Origin: Ignavigranum ruoffiae | GTDB taxonomy: Bacteria; Bacillota; Bacilli; Lactobacillales; Aerococcaceae | Length of the DNA: 64,000 nucleotides | Direction: 5' to 3' | Assembly: GCF_900110675.1 (NCBI RefSeq) | Contig: NZ_FOEN01000001.1 | Location: 186,001 to 250,000, forward strand | Shown here: positions 1 to 8,470 of the stretch, piece by piece | How positions within the stretch are numbered: the first letter of the stretch is position 1 | Layout: the number at the start of each line of letters is the position of its first letter | Translations under genes and position numbers: made by a program | Notes under the pieces: generated by a model | What the model was told of the DNA's origin: nothing | The model's input: the letters and a program-made list of their open reading frames with translations, nothing else | The model's database searches: none

Positions 1-824
1 ATTATATCCATATTCCTGTCTATGAACTCCCTGAAATTAAATGGAAAGATATTGGTGTCCATCTTTCCCAGCATTATATATTGGCTGAGAATGAAAATAT
101 TTTGGCGGCCTTTGTCGGGATCGGTGGCATTGAAGATCCGGAAAAAGAGGTCACTCAACCCATCGAAGATGAACTATTATTAACCAGTCAGCAAGGGATG
201 ACCAAGCGGATTAAGCTGAGTGATTTGACAACTTATCGAAGTTATAAGTCACGGACCAGTCAAGCCATGGTCTTAAATTCAGGCGACCAATTAGTTTCCG
301 CTGATCGGGTTAAGGCTGAGGGCGATCAAGAAGTCTTGATATTAACCCATCGATCTTATGTCATCCGCTATCCCTTAGCCGAAGTTTCTTTATATGGGCC
401 AAAGGCCAAGGGTGTCAAGGCGATCAATCTTAAGAAAGATGACTATATCATCGCTAGCACCGTCATCAATTCAATCAATGAGCAAACAAGTGTGATGATA
501 TTCACCCAAAAGGGACATATTAAACAATTTAAGCCGGAAATCATTCCGCTAACCAAAAGAGGCGGACGGGGCTTACTCCTCTTAAAAGAATTGAAACGAG
601 ATCCTCATCGTGTGCTCTATGCCAGCCCATTATATCAGCCTCAAGATCAAGTCAGAGTCTTGGGCGATACAGGCCAGGATATTTACTTGAGCCAGGCTGA
701 TGTTCCTTTATCAGAACGTTTAAGCAATGGTTCAAGCCTGACTAATCTTGCCCAATTGGGTCAAGTCATTGCCTTTACGACTGATCCTTTGAAGGCCCTA
801 AAGCAGAGTGAGAATATTTCTTAA
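1..824 (+). CDS. parC: DNA topoisomerase IV subunit A, C-terminal part (partial)
   Basis: This is the 3' end of a type IIA topoisomerase A subunit gene. The frame is open to the left edge of the window (first full codon at position 3), so any ATG inside it is not the real start. The roughly 270 visible residues form the C-terminal beta-propeller that wraps DNA, with repeated blade motifs such as MTKRIKLSDL and GPKAKGVKAINL. The late KRGGRG followed by ELKRDPHRV looks like ParC (GrlA) of Firmicutes rather than GyrA. Topoisomerase IV decatenates daughter chromosomes together with ParE. The catalytic tyrosine domain lies outside the window. The paralogue choice is inference from these motifs. 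Confidence 0.85.
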   Translation, partial: YIHIPVYELPEIKWKDIGVHLSQHYILAENENILAAFVGIGGIEDPEKEVTQPIEDELLLTSQQGMTKRIKLSDLTTYRSYKSRTSQAMVLNSGDQLVSADRVKAEGDQEVLILTHRSYVIRYPLAEVSLYGPKAKGVKAINLKKDDYIIASTVINSINEQTSVMIFTQKGHIKQFKPEIIPLTKRGGRGLLLLKELKRDPHRVLYASPLYQPQDQVRVLGDTGQDIYLSQADVPLSERLSNGSSLTNLAQLGQVIAFTTDPLKALKQSENIS

Positions 825-885
825 GTTTTCATCGGGCACTAAATAGTGTAAAATATGTATGTAAATTAATTTAGGAGGCATAAGA

Positions 886-1815
886 ATGACAAAATATTTA
901 GTATTTGGCCATAAAAATCCGGATACCGACGCAATCAGTGCGGCGATTGCAATGAGTTATTTCCTAGAGAAGTCGGGTGAAGAAGCTGAACCCGTTGCTT
1001 TAGGTTCAGTGAATGATGAGACAGCCTTTGCTTTGAAGAAATTTAACTGTGAAGCTCCACGGGTCGTGAGTCAAGTCAGCCAAGAAGTTAATCATGTGGC
1101 TTTAGTAGACCATAACGAACCGCAACAATCGGTAGAGGACCTGGGTCAAGTTCAAGTTGATTACGTGGTTGACCACCACCGTATTCAAGGATTTGAAACA
1201 GCGCAACCTCTTTATTATCGAGCAGAACCGATTGGCTGTACGTCAACAATATTATACAAGCTCTTCAAGGAACACGATTTTGATATTCCGCAAGCGATTG
1301 CTGGCTTGATGCTTTCCGCGATTATTTCTGACACCTTACTCTTTAAGTCTCCAACCTCAACTCATCAAGATAAAGATGCGGCTGTGGAATTGGCTAAGAT
1401 TGCCGATGTGAACTTAGAAGAATATGGTCTCGAACTATTGAAATCTGGAACCAATTTAGACAGTAAGTCAGAGGCAGATATAGTGAATGGTGATGCAAAG
1501 AACTTCACTATGGCTGGGCGTAATGTCCGCGTCTCTCAAGTCAATGTTGTTGGCTTCGACGATATTCTAACCCGTAAAGATGCTGTATTAACCCAAATGA
1601 AAACGGATATGGACGCTTACAACTATGACTTATCCTTATTAGTGATTACTGATATTTTGGAATCGACTTCCTTAGGATTGGTCCAAGGTAAAGATGCTGA
1701 ATTCATTGAGAAAGCTTTTGCGGGTCAAATTTCAGACCAAGCAATTAGTTTGCCAGGCGTGGTTTCTCGGAAGAAACAAGTCGTTCCTCAATTAACTCAA
1801 GCTTTTGAACAATAA
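886..1815 (+). CDS. ppaC: Manganese-dependent inorganic pyrophosphatase (family II)
   Basis: A 309-residue cytoplasmic enzyme that hydrolyses pyrophosphate to two phosphates and so drives biosynthetic reactions forward. Family II (DHH superfamily) motifs are plain: FGHKNPDTDA near residue 8 for the metal site, VDHNEP near residue 92 and VVDHHRI near residue 113. The C-terminal DHHA2 domain has the SRKKQVVPQL segment with its substrate-binding RKK. The length is normal for the family (about 310). The start is set by TTAGGAGGCATAAG just before the ATG. It is probably transcribed alone: a small inverted repeat CACTA-AA-TAGTG (837-848) lies just upstream and a strong terminator follows. Confidence 0.97.
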   Translation: MTKYLVFGHKNPDTDAISAAIAMSYFLEKSGEEAEPVALGSVNDETAFALKKFNCEAPRVVSQVSQEVNHVALVDHNEPQQSVEDLGQVQVDYVVDHHRIQGFETAQPLYYRAEPIGCTSTILYKLFKEHDFDIPQAIAGLMLSAIISDTLLFKSPTSTHQDKDAAVELAKIADVNLEEYGLELLKSGTNLDSKSEADIVNGDAKNFTMAGRNVRVSQVNVVGFDDILTRKDAVLTQMKTDMDAYNYDLSLLVITDILESTSLGLVQGKDAEFIEKAFAGQISDQAISLPGVVSRKKQVVPQLTQAFEQ

Positions 1816-1837
1816 AAGTATTAATCATTAAATAGAA

Positions 1838-1885
1838 GAAAGCCAAGCTCCGTGATGAATGACATCCATGGAGTTTGGCTTTTTG
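1838..1885. terminator. Bidirectional intrinsic terminator between ppaC and rqcH
   Basis: The arms AAGCCAAGCTCC and GGAGTTTGGCTT flank an 18-nt loop and are followed by T residues on the plus strand and preceded by A residues. It can therefore end both ppaC (plus) and the convergent rqcH transcript (minus). Confidence 0.85.
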
Positions 1886-1887
1886 AA

Positions 1888-3600
1888 TTAGAGCTGATCC
1901 ATTTGTTCAAGTTGTTGAACCAATTCGCTTTCGGGTGTGGCATAATAAGTGGTCTGTCCTTCATAAATGACAAAGCCAGGCTTTGCACCATTGGGCTTGC
2001 GCAGATGTTTAACCTGTACCGCATCAACTGGGACATTGGCTGAATCTTTAGCCCGAGAGAAATAGGCGGCAATGGCAGCCGCTTCTTGAAAACTTGTCGA
2101 ACTTGGTTGACTATTGGCAATGATGACATGGGCGCCCGGAATATCCTTGCTATGTAACCACCAAAATTGCTTATTGGATTTCTTAAGGCTAAGCTCATCA
2201 TTTTGCCGATTATTCCGTCCCACATAGATGTCATCCCCATCTGAGGATTTAAAGTGACGAGGTTGGGATCCAGTTTGAGCGCGTTTTTTAATCGAAGATT
2301 TCTTGCGCCGTAAGTAATGTTGTTCAATGAGTTCATCTTTGATATCTTCAATATCGGTCAAGTCAGCCTGTTCGACTTGGAGGAGAATCCCTTCAAGGTA
2401 GGCATTTTCAGCTTGAGTGATCGCTTTTTGACGGTCAATATATTTTAAGGAATCCCGGTACTTGGCATAGCGTTTGAAGTAGGCTTGGCTGTTCTCGATG
2501 GCAGATTTACGAACATCGAGGGCAATCTCTAAGGGCTCGTTATCTTGATAGTAATTAGGTAAGGAAACTGAACTTTCTCCTTTATGAATATCATGGGCAT
2601 AGGCGGCTAGCAGTTCTCCAGCGATGCGATAATTTTCAGCGTTCGCTGCCACTTGACGATCTTTGTTAAGTTTTTCCAATTTTTTGTGATTCCGGTTCAA
2701 GACTTGTTTGATCGTTTGTAAGATATCGCCTGAAAGTTGCTGAACGCGGTCATGGTGGACCCGGTGTTGATAGTAACGATCGACCAGGCTTGATAAGGAA
2801 TCGAAGCCCTGACCAGTTTCCTCTAAATAATCTAAGGCCATCAAATAATACAGAGGTTTAGTTCGGTCTAAGTACAAAGTAGGTTGGCCATCTTGAACTT
2901 GTTGGCGAAAAGCTTGCAAAGCGCGGTAGGGGCTAAAGGCTTGCGCTTGTAGCCAATAGCTTAATTGCTGCTTTCCTTCTCTGCCTAAGCCTTGAATGAC
3001 CTGATTTGCTTTGCCTGCTTTGATCGTTTCGCCATGTTTGAGAGCGAAAGTTAATAAGTCGTCTTCTGACATAGCAAGAATATTCTCTTGTTGATCTTGG
3101 CTCGGTGGAAATCGATAGTTAGCCCCGGCCTGTAGACTCCGGTAAGAATTCAGCGAAGCGGGAACATGTTTGATACAATCAATAATCACTTGTTTCTGGC
3201 TATCAACGAGAACGATATTTGAATGGCGACCCATTAATTCAAAAATCAGTTGATAAGGCCGACGGTCGCCTAATTCATCTCGACCGCTCAGTTCAAAGAT
3301 TACAATCCGATCGTTGTCGACTTGACGAATATCGAGAATGGTTGAATTTTCGATATGTTTACGTAATAGCATGTTGAACATGGGCGCTTTTTGGGGATTA
3401 GCCGGGCGTTCCTGACTTAGATGGAGGCGATAATAGACGGGATGAATCGATGCTACCAAGCGCGAATTTTTGCCTTGGGCTCGAATCTGTATATGTAATT
3501 CCTGTTCAAACGGCTGGTATATTTTATGAATTCGACCCTTTAATAATTGTTGCCGAAGCTCTTCAACCATCACATGCGTAAAAAATCCATCAAAAGACAT
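1888..3600 (-). CDS. rqcH: Rqc2/RqcH ribosome quality-control protein (NFACT, fibronectin-binding family)
   Basis: A 570-residue NFACT protein. RqcH binds obstructed 50S subunits and directs addition of C-terminal alanine tails that mark stalled nascent chains for degradation. Homologues are often annotated as fibronectin-binding protein FbpA. The NFACT-N segment covers residues 1 to about 210 (MSFDGFFTHVMVEELR, LRKHIENS, ELMGRHSNI). A helical and coiled-coil middle follows (about 270-420). The NFACT-R domain near the end has DIYVGRNNRQNDELSLKK and WWLHSKDIPGAHVII, the hallmark of the family. The length is typical. The start follows AAGGAGTGATTGA. It is monocistronic. Confidence 0.95.
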   Translation of the reverse strand: MSFDGFFTHVMVEELRQQLLKGRIHKIYQPFEQELHIQIRAQGKNSRLVASIHPVYYRLHLSQERPANPQKAPMFNMLLRKHIENSTILDIRQVDNDRIVIFELSGRDELGDRRPYQLIFELMGRHSNIVLVDSQKQVIIDCIKHVPASLNSYRSLQAGANYRFPPSQDQQENILAMSEDDLLTFALKHGETIKAGKANQVIQGLGREGKQQLSYWLQAQAFSPYRALQAFRQQVQDGQPTLYLDRTKPLYYLMALDYLEETGQGFDSLSSLVDRYYQHRVHHDRVQQLSGDILQTIKQVLNRNHKKLEKLNKDRQVAANAENYRIAGELLAAYAHDIHKGESSVSLPNYYQDNEPLEIALDVRKSAIENSQAYFKRYAKYRDSLKYIDRQKAITQAENAYLEGILLQVEQADLTDIEDIKDELIEQHYLRRKKSSIKKRAQTGSQPRHFKSSDGDDIYVGRNNRQNDELSLKKSNKQFWWLHSKDIPGAHVIIANSQPSSTSFQEAAAIAAYFSRAKDSANVPVDAVQVKHLRKPNGAKPGFVIYEGQTTYYATPESELVQQLEQMDQL

Positions 3601-3692
3601 TCAATCACTCCTTAGTGAAGTATAAGCATATAAATCATAGCATAATAATAAATTGTATTAGGGTTAAACCATCCTTAATCATGAATTGAGAC

Positions 3693-3720
3693 TTGACTCT
3701 ACTGTTAAAGATGGTATGAT
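3693..3720 (+). promoter_or_regulatory. Promoter of the trp transporter leader
   Basis: TTGACT (3693-3698) and TATGAT (3715-3720) are spaced by 16 bp, with a TG extension before the -10. The predicted transcription start is about 3727, 24 bases before the leader-peptide ATG. Confidence 0.7.
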
Positions 3721-3750
3721 AAAATCAATTTAAAGAAAGGGGCAAGGTCC

Positions 3751-3801
3751 ATGTCTACAACAAATACATTATATATGAACTGGCAAAGCTGGCATAGATA
3801 G
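3751..3801 (+). CDS. Tryptophan-rich leader peptide of the attenuator
   Basis: A 16-residue ORF, MSTTNTLYMNWQSWHR, preceded by AAAGGGG at 8 bp. It has two Trp codons (3781-3783 and 3790-3792) close to its end. The downstream genes look like a tryptophan ABC importer, and the last codons (3793-3800) are part of the RNA switch that follows. This is the signature of a ribosome-stalling leader peptide. It has no function as a protein that I can infer, and it is too short for ordinary gene callers. The stop codon TAG ends at 3801. Confidence 0.85.
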   Translation: MSTTNTLYMNWQSWHR

Positions 3802-3880
3802 GTTGTAAACTTGGACATTCCATGGATACAACCCAGTTTTTGATGAACTGAATTGTATCTATGTGGCTCATCATAGTTTA

Positions 3881-3911
3881 CCACATAGGCAGGCACTATG
3901 TGGTTATTTTT
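3881..3911 (+). terminator. Attenuator terminator 1
   Basis: CCACATAG (3881-3888), a 7-nt loop GCAGGCA and CTATGTGG (3896-3903), followed by TTATTTTT. Its left arm is shared with the antiterminator helix. Confidence 0.8.
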
Positions 3912-3943
3912 ATACTAACCCATGGTGTGGGTTAGTATTTTTT
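3912..3943 (+). terminator. Attenuator terminator 2
   Basis: A perfect 11-bp stem with a 5-nt loop (TGGTG) followed by a T run, ending about 20 bases before the start of the transporter gene. Confidence 0.8.
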
Positions 3944-3961
3944 ATTAGAAAGAAGGATTTT

Positions 3962-5845
3962 ATGAAGGCCCTTAAGAAACTATTCATTGCTTGCGCTCTA
4001 TTATTATCGTTAGTTGTTCCACCGACTGTTTCAGCCCAGCACCAGAATAGAGAAGATTTAAAGATTGTGATTGTTCAGTTGGTTACTCACCCATCTTTAG
4101 ATGCCATTCGTCAAGGTTTTATCGAAGAATTAGATCAGCAGGGTTACCAGACTGGCCAAGATTTAACCCTAATTGAATTAAATGCAGAAGGGGACATGAA
4201 CCTCTTAAATACTTTAGCGAAACAAGCGGTCCATGAAGAACCAGACTATATTATTGCCATCACAACGCCCGTGGCCCAGGCTATTCAGAAAGTGACCACA
4301 GATTTTCCAGTAGTTCTTGCTGGGATTACTGACCCTGTGGGTGCTGATTTAGTCGATCGCTTGGAAGAACCCGGCGGAAATATTTCAGGAATCAGTGATT
4401 TAATTCCGATTGAAGCACAGATTGACTATATTCAGGAACTGTATCCTTCAGCCAAGACCTTGGGCTTCATCTATTCGCAAGGTGAAGATAACTCAGAAGC
4501 AGAAGTCCGTCGTGCCGAACAAGCAGCCCAAGCTAAGGGATATTCTGTGGTTACCCAAGGTATTAGTTCAGCGATTGATATGCAGAAAGTGGCCCAACAA
4601 CTTCTAGGTCAAGTGGATGCCGTGTATGTGGGTTCAGATAATACCATTGCCAGTGCCTTTGAAAGCTTAGTCAAAGAAGCGGATAAAGTGCATAAGCCTA
4701 TTTTCTCACCAGTTGAACCGATGATTGAACAAGGAGCTTTGGCCGGGTTAGCGATTGACCAGAAAGAAATTGGTCAGAAATCGGCCCAATTCTTAATCCG
4801 TCTTGAAGATCAAAATCTGGATATTGGCCAACAAGCAATTGAAATGATGGAGAACTATCGACCGATGGTCAATGAGCAAGTGGCTAAGAAATATTTACAA
4901 GACCAGGTTTCACCTGAACGACCTGCGAGCGGCCAGGCATCCAGTTTCAGACTTTATTTAAATGCGATCGGTCAAGGTTTGCTGTGGGCTATCATGGGCT
5001 TGGGACTCTTCATTAGCTTTAGAATCTTGAAATTTGCCGATCTGACTTCTGAAGCTTCCTTTACCATTGGTGCTGCCACCAGTCTAGTCCTCTTACGGCA
5101 AGGCGTTCATCCCTTACTGGTCATTCTCTTAGCCATCTTGATGGGGAGTCTAGCAGGACTTATGACAGCGATTTTGATGACTGCCTTTGATATTCCCGGC
5201 CTGTTAGCGAGTATTATCAGCTTAACCGCCCTATATTCAATTAATTTGCGTTTAATGGGGCGACCTAATCTCAGTCTTCGAGGGGCTCCTTCAATTTTTG
5301 AATTATTGGGAAATTTCGGTATTAGTGGATTAAGTAGTATCTTTGTCGTGGGTATTTTGGTCTCGGCAGGGCTTATCTTCTTTCTAATCAGCTTCTTCCG
5401 CACGGATGTGGGCCAAGCCTTAATTGCGACCGGGGATAATGAATTAATGGCTAAATCTCTAGGAATTCACGTGAATCAGATGAAAGTCTTAGCCTTGATG
5501 CTATCCAATGGCTTTATCGCCTTATGTGGGAGTCTGGTCAGCCAGAATAATGGCTTTGCTGATGTTTCGATGGGAACCGGAACCGTGGTTATTGCCTTAT
5601 CAGCCATTGTAATCGGCGAGGTTGTGATCCACCATGAGATTACCTTAGCTAAGCGGTTAGCTGCCATCGTCGTTGGCGCGATTATTTATCAATTAATCTT
5701 AACCTTTGTCTTACAACTCGGTTTCCAACCCAATGATTTTAAATTAATTTCTGCCTTAGTTCTGGCCTTATTCTTAGCTTTGCCCAAATTACGGCGCAAA
5801 CAGAAAGATTACTTGGCCAAAATTAAACAAGGAGGTCGCATTTAA
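3962..5845 (+). CDS. Tryptophan-type ABC transporter, fused substrate-binding protein and permease
   Basis: This 627-residue protein joins two normally separate subunits. An N-terminal signal segment (MKALKKLFIACALLLS to about residue 24) precedes an ABC_sub_bind (TrpX-like) domain to about residue 320, with LKIVIVQLVTHPSLDAIRQG and AITTPVAQAI. A multi-helix BPD_transp_2 permease (TrpY-like, about residues 335-615) follows. The ATP-binding subunit overlaps its stop codon. The Trp-codon attenuator upstream supports tryptophan as substrate. A longer in-frame ATG at 3863 lies inside the attenuator. I chose 3962 because AGAAGGATTTT precedes it and the signal peptide begins there. Substrate identity is inferred from family and regulation. 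Confidence 0.85.
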   Translation: MKALKKLFIACALLLSLVVPPTVSAQHQNREDLKIVIVQLVTHPSLDAIRQGFIEELDQQGYQTGQDLTLIELNAEGDMNLLNTLAKQAVHEEPDYIIAITTPVAQAIQKVTTDFPVVLAGITDPVGADLVDRLEEPGGNISGISDLIPIEAQIDYIQELYPSAKTLGFIYSQGEDNSEAEVRRAEQAAQAKGYSVVTQGISSAIDMQKVAQQLLGQVDAVYVGSDNTIASAFESLVKEADKVHKPIFSPVEPMIEQGALAGLAIDQKEIGQKSAQFLIRLEDQNLDIGQQAIEMMENYRPMVNEQVAKKYLQDQVSPERPASGQASSFRLYLNAIGQGLLWAIMGLGLFISFRILKFADLTSEASFTIGAATSLVLLRQGVHPLLVILLAILMGSLAGLMTAILMTAFDIPGLLASIISLTALYSINLRLMGRPNLSLRGAPSIFELLGNFGISGLSSIFVVGILVSAGLIFFLISFFRTDVGQALIATGDNELMAKSLGIHVNQMKVLALMLSNGFIALCGSLVSQNNGFADVSMGTGTVVIALSAIVIGEVVIHHEITLAKRLAAIVVGAIIYQLILTFVLQLGFQPNDFKLISALVLALFLALPKLRRKQKDYLAKIKQGGRI

Positions 5846-6621
5846 TGGCAACTTTGCGTATAAATCATCTTCATAAGTCCTTCATCAATAAATTTGGCGA
5901 ACGGATTGCCGGTCTCCATGATATCAATCTAAGGGTTGGGGAAGGAGAGATTGTCGGTATCGTCGGTACTAACGGGGCCGGCAAATCGACCTTAATGAAT
6001 TGCTTGACGGGACAAATTCCGATCGATTCTGGTCAAATATTTATCGATGAAGAGCAAGTGGATCGCTGGGGACAAATCAAACTGGCCAAGTATATTGGCC
6101 GAGTCTTTCAAGACCCGCGCCTAGGCACAGCGCCACGGATGACTGTCTTTGAAAATCTGATGCTAGCTAAGAAACGGGGCCAGGCTAGAACTTTAAAACG
6201 GTCTTTGACACCAACGAATTATCAAGAGCTTCAGGACTATTTAAGTCAATTTCATTTAAATCTTGATCAACGCTTAGACCTGCCGATTGAGAATTTATCC
6301 GGTGGTCAAAGACAGATTATTGCCTTGATGATGGCAACCTTACAAAAACCTAAAATATTGATCCTCGATGAACATACGGCCGCTTTAGATCCTCGAACAG
6401 CAAAACAGGTTATGCAGATGTCTTATCAGATGATTCGTCAACTGAATTTAACTAGTTTTATGATCACTCACCAACTGCAAGATGCTTTAGACTATTCCGA
6501 CCGTTTGTTAGTGCTTCACCAAGGACGAATTGTAAACCAATATGCTAAAGATGACTTAGCGTCCTTAACCACAACTGATTTATTCCGTCGTTTAGAAGAA
6601 TTGATGGAGACGGATCGCTAA
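5845..6621 (+). CDS. Tryptophan-type ABC transporter ATP-binding protein
   Basis: A 258-residue ABC ATPase that powers the fused TrpXY-like protein. The Walker A is GTNGAGKST (about residues 42-50), the signature motif is LSGGQRQ (about 153) and the Walker B is ILILDEHTAALDP, with His in place of the more common Pro after the catalytic Glu, as in several of this subfamily. The H-loop histidine is in ITHQ. Its start overlaps the upstream stop by one base after GGAGGTCGCATTTA, so the two genes are translationally coupled and form a two-gene operon under the Trp attenuator. The gene ends seven bases before the convergent AraC gene. Confidence 0.9.
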   Translation: MATLRINHLHKSFINKFGERIAGLHDINLRVGEGEIVGIVGTNGAGKSTLMNCLTGQIPIDSGQIFIDEEQVDRWGQIKLAKYIGRVFQDPRLGTAPRMTVFENLMLAKKRGQARTLKRSLTPTNYQELQDYLSQFHLNLDQRLDLPIENLSGGQRQIIALMMATLQKPKILILDEHTAALDPRTAKQVMQMSYQMIRQLNLTSFMITHQLQDALDYSDRLLVLHQGRIVNQYAKDDLASLTTTDLFRRLEELMETDR

Positions 6622-6628
6622 GCCCTGA

Positions 6629-7798
6629 TTAATGATTGATACTTTTGGCGTAAGTCGATGGACTGACCCCAAATTCCTTGCGGAAGGCACGGGAAAAGTA
6701 TTGAATCGAGCCATAACCCAGCTTCTCGGCAATTTCGGTAATCGATTGGCTAGTATGTTGCATTAATTCTTTGCTGCGTTGCAGACGAATTTGATTAATA
6801 AATGTTTTTGGCGAACAATTTGCCTGACTCAGGAAAAGATTCTGAACTGTTGAACGCGATAAGTCAAAATGCTTCACCAAATCTGCGACTTCATTCCGTT
6901 CTTCAATATTTTCCTTGAGGTAAGCTACCATTTCTTTAAATAAATCATTCTCGTAATTGGACCGCATTGATGAAAGGGCAGTATTCTGTCGGTCTTTCTC
7001 ATGACGTAAGGAACGGATGAGGAAATTATAGATAAAATTTATCAACTTATCTTTAAAATAAGAGCTCTGTTCAACTTGCGAGGTTTGAATTTCTTGAATT
7101 TCCTTCAGCAATTGATTATCATGGACAAACAGTCTTTGAACCTGGTTATATAATTGCTTATCTAAGCCTTGACAAGCGAAGGTAAAGGTTAGGATTTTGG
7201 CTTGCTTACCCGTTAGATGGTGGATACTCGCTTTTTGTTGCGGATAGGTCAAGAAAGCTTGACCCTGATCCAATTCAAGATGGTGATTTAATAAATCGAG
7301 TTGGATGCCCCCCTCGACGACCATTATCAAATTAAATGATGAATGATCTAGTATCAACGGAGGATGGTGGGGCAATAATTCAGCGGATCCGACACTGTAG
7401 AGATTGTCTATCTGCAAGTGAGGTGTCCAATCCTGAACACTAATCGCTTTAAGACGGCTATATGTTTCTGGCATATCTTTATCTTGAGCCTGTAGAAAAA
7501 TCGTACATTCAGGCGTTAAGGCAATCGTATTGAAGTAAACCCCAGCAGGGACTTGAATCGATCCGCTGAGAATGTAGGCCTTAAGCCCCACCAATTCATC
7601 AGGTCGATTAGTCAAAATAATTAATGCCTGGCCCATGTTCGCGCTGACATAGACAGGTTGTTGAAATTTAAAGAGGATATGGGTAGAATGCTTCTTGATG
7701 GTTAATAAATATTTATTGGACCAGGAAAGTCCCTTCTCTTGGGGATTAATCACTGAAAATAAGCTGTTCTGTGTTTCTTTGTTGGTAAATAGGTACAT
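6629..7798 (-). CDS. AraC-family transcriptional regulator
   Basis: A 389-residue regulator. The C-terminal 100 residues are a double helix-turn-helix AraC domain, with LRSRSTVQNLFL-type first HTH (DLSRSTVQNLFLSQANCSP) and the family signature ITEIAEKLGYGSIQYFSRAF followed by GVSPSTYAKS. The N-terminal 270 residues contain a cupin-like sensing region whose ligand I cannot name. The start at 7798 follows AAAGGAGGATTAATT; a TTG/ATG further upstream (7828) would bypass this site. It is divergent from the PTS IIB gene, with a palindromic operator candidate between them, so it probably controls itself and that gene. Confidence 0.88.
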   Translation of the reverse strand: MYLFTNKETQNSLFSVINPQEKGLSWSNKYLLTIKKHSTHILFKFQQPVYVSANMGQALIILTNRPDELVGLKAYILSGSIQVPAGVYFNTIALTPECTIFLQAQDKDMPETYSRLKAISVQDWTPHLQIDNLYSVGSAELLPHHPPLILDHSSFNLIMVVEGGIQLDLLNHHLELDQGQAFLTYPQQKASIHHLTGKQAKILTFTFACQGLDKQLYNQVQRLFVHDNQLLKEIQEIQTSQVEQSSYFKDKLINFIYNFLIRSLRHEKDRQNTALSSMRSNYENDLFKEMVAYLKENIEERNEVADLVKHFDLSRSTVQNLFLSQANCSPKTFINQIRLQRSKELMQHTSQSITEIAEKLGYGSIQYFSRAFRKEFGVSPSTYAKSINH

Positions 7799-7829
7799 AA
7801 TTAATCCTCCTTTACTAATTATATCCATA

Positions 7830-7848
7830 TTATCCTTAATAAGGATAA
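7830..7848. promoter_or_regulatory. Operator candidate between araC-type gene and PTS IIB
   Basis: TTATCCTTA-A-TAAGGATAA is a perfect 9-bp inverted repeat with one central base, placed about 30 bp upstream of the AraC start. A second weaker repeat, GCAAGC/GCTTGC, lies at 7882-7901. Binding by the AraC protein is inference. Confidence 0.45.
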
Positions 7849-7967
7849 ATTGCTAGTTTTATTAATAAAGACAACATTTTTGCAAGCAAAATTAGGCTTG
7901 CGCCCCTCAAGTTTTTAAAGTATTATACTCAAATAGTAATGAACGATAGTGAAAGGACGAGTTAGGA

Positions 7968-8435
7968 ATGTCAAGTATTGAAGTAGCTTTAGTTGATGAG
8001 CATTTTATGCATGGCAAAGTGGCAGTCAGCTGGTGTAGTTATTGGGATAGTCATTTAATCATTGTGGTTAATGATGAATTGGTGGGTGACAAGACACGCC
8101 AAGGTCTCTTAGAAATGGCTGTTCCGGATGAAATCTCGACTCGTTTTTACTCGATAGAGAAGGCTATTCGTAAATTAAGTAAACTCGATGCCGACAAACG
8201 AGCAGTAATCATCACCAAAACCTTGGATGACCTGTTGGCATTAACGGATGCGGGTATCTTTATTCCAAGGGTAGTATTAAGCAGTATTCCTTTTGAGAAT
8301 GGGGATTTATCTGTGACGCCGGATTTAAGTCTGTCTGCTGAACATATTGCTGCTTTACGTTTATTACAGAATCAAGGAGTTTCGATTGAGTCGCGCCAGA
8401 CCCCAGAAGATGAAGTTAGTCGGCTAGCATTGTAA
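7968..8435 (+). CDS. PTS system mannose/fructose/sorbose-family IIB component (orphan)
   Basis: A 155-residue cytoplasmic phosphocarrier. The N-terminal VALVDEHFMHGKVAVSW aligns with the IIB motif in which the His of HGQV accepts phosphate from IIA. The rest matches a full-length PTSIIB_sorb domain (about 155-165 residues), including the ITKTLDDLLAL and VPDEISTRFYSIEKA regions. No IIA, IIC or IID gene is nearby, so it must pair with components encoded elsewhere or serve as a signalling partner. It follows GAAAGGACGAGTTAGGA and is followed by a terminator, so it is probably a single-gene transcript divergent from the AraC regulator. Confidence 0.85.
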   Translation: MSSIEVALVDEHFMHGKVAVSWCSYWDSHLIIVVNDELVGDKTRQGLLEMAVPDEISTRFYSIEKAIRKLSKLDADKRAVIITKTLDDLLALTDAGIFIPRVVLSSIPFENGDLSVTPDLSLSAEHIAALRLLQNQGVSIESRQTPEDEVSRLAL

Positions 8436-8470
8436 TGTTAAATGCTAACTATCCTTATAAATATTGATTT

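Larger units (their letters stand above)
3793..3943 (+). promoter_or_regulatory. Ribosome-mediated transcription attenuator (Trp) with two tandem terminators
   Basis: CATAGATA (3793-3800, end of the leader ORF) can pair with TATCTATG (3856-3863). That region overlaps CTATGTGG (3859-3866), which can pair with CCACATAG (3881-3888) as an antiterminator. CCACATAG can instead pair with a second CTATGTGG (3896-3903), followed by TTATTTTT, as terminator 1. Terminator 2 has an 11-bp perfect stem, ATACTAACCCA/TGGGTTAGTAT (3912-3922/3928-3938), then TTTTT. GGTTA (3902-3906) can alternatively take TAACC (3916-3920) and break terminator 2. The predicted logic is that a ribosome stalled at the Trp codons masks 3793-3800, frees the antiterminator and allows read-through. 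The pairings are seen; the mechanism is inferred. Confidence 0.85.

Noticed and set aside
1821-2351. A 176-residue minus-strand ORF inside rqcH
   Set aside because: It overlaps a clearly conserved gene in another frame and has no ribosome site or recognisable protein features.
3863-3961. An in-frame ATG at 3863 that would extend the tryptophan-transporter protein by 33 residues
   Set aside because: The extension lies entirely inside the attenuator helices, has no ribosome site, and would bury the signal peptide that begins at 3962.
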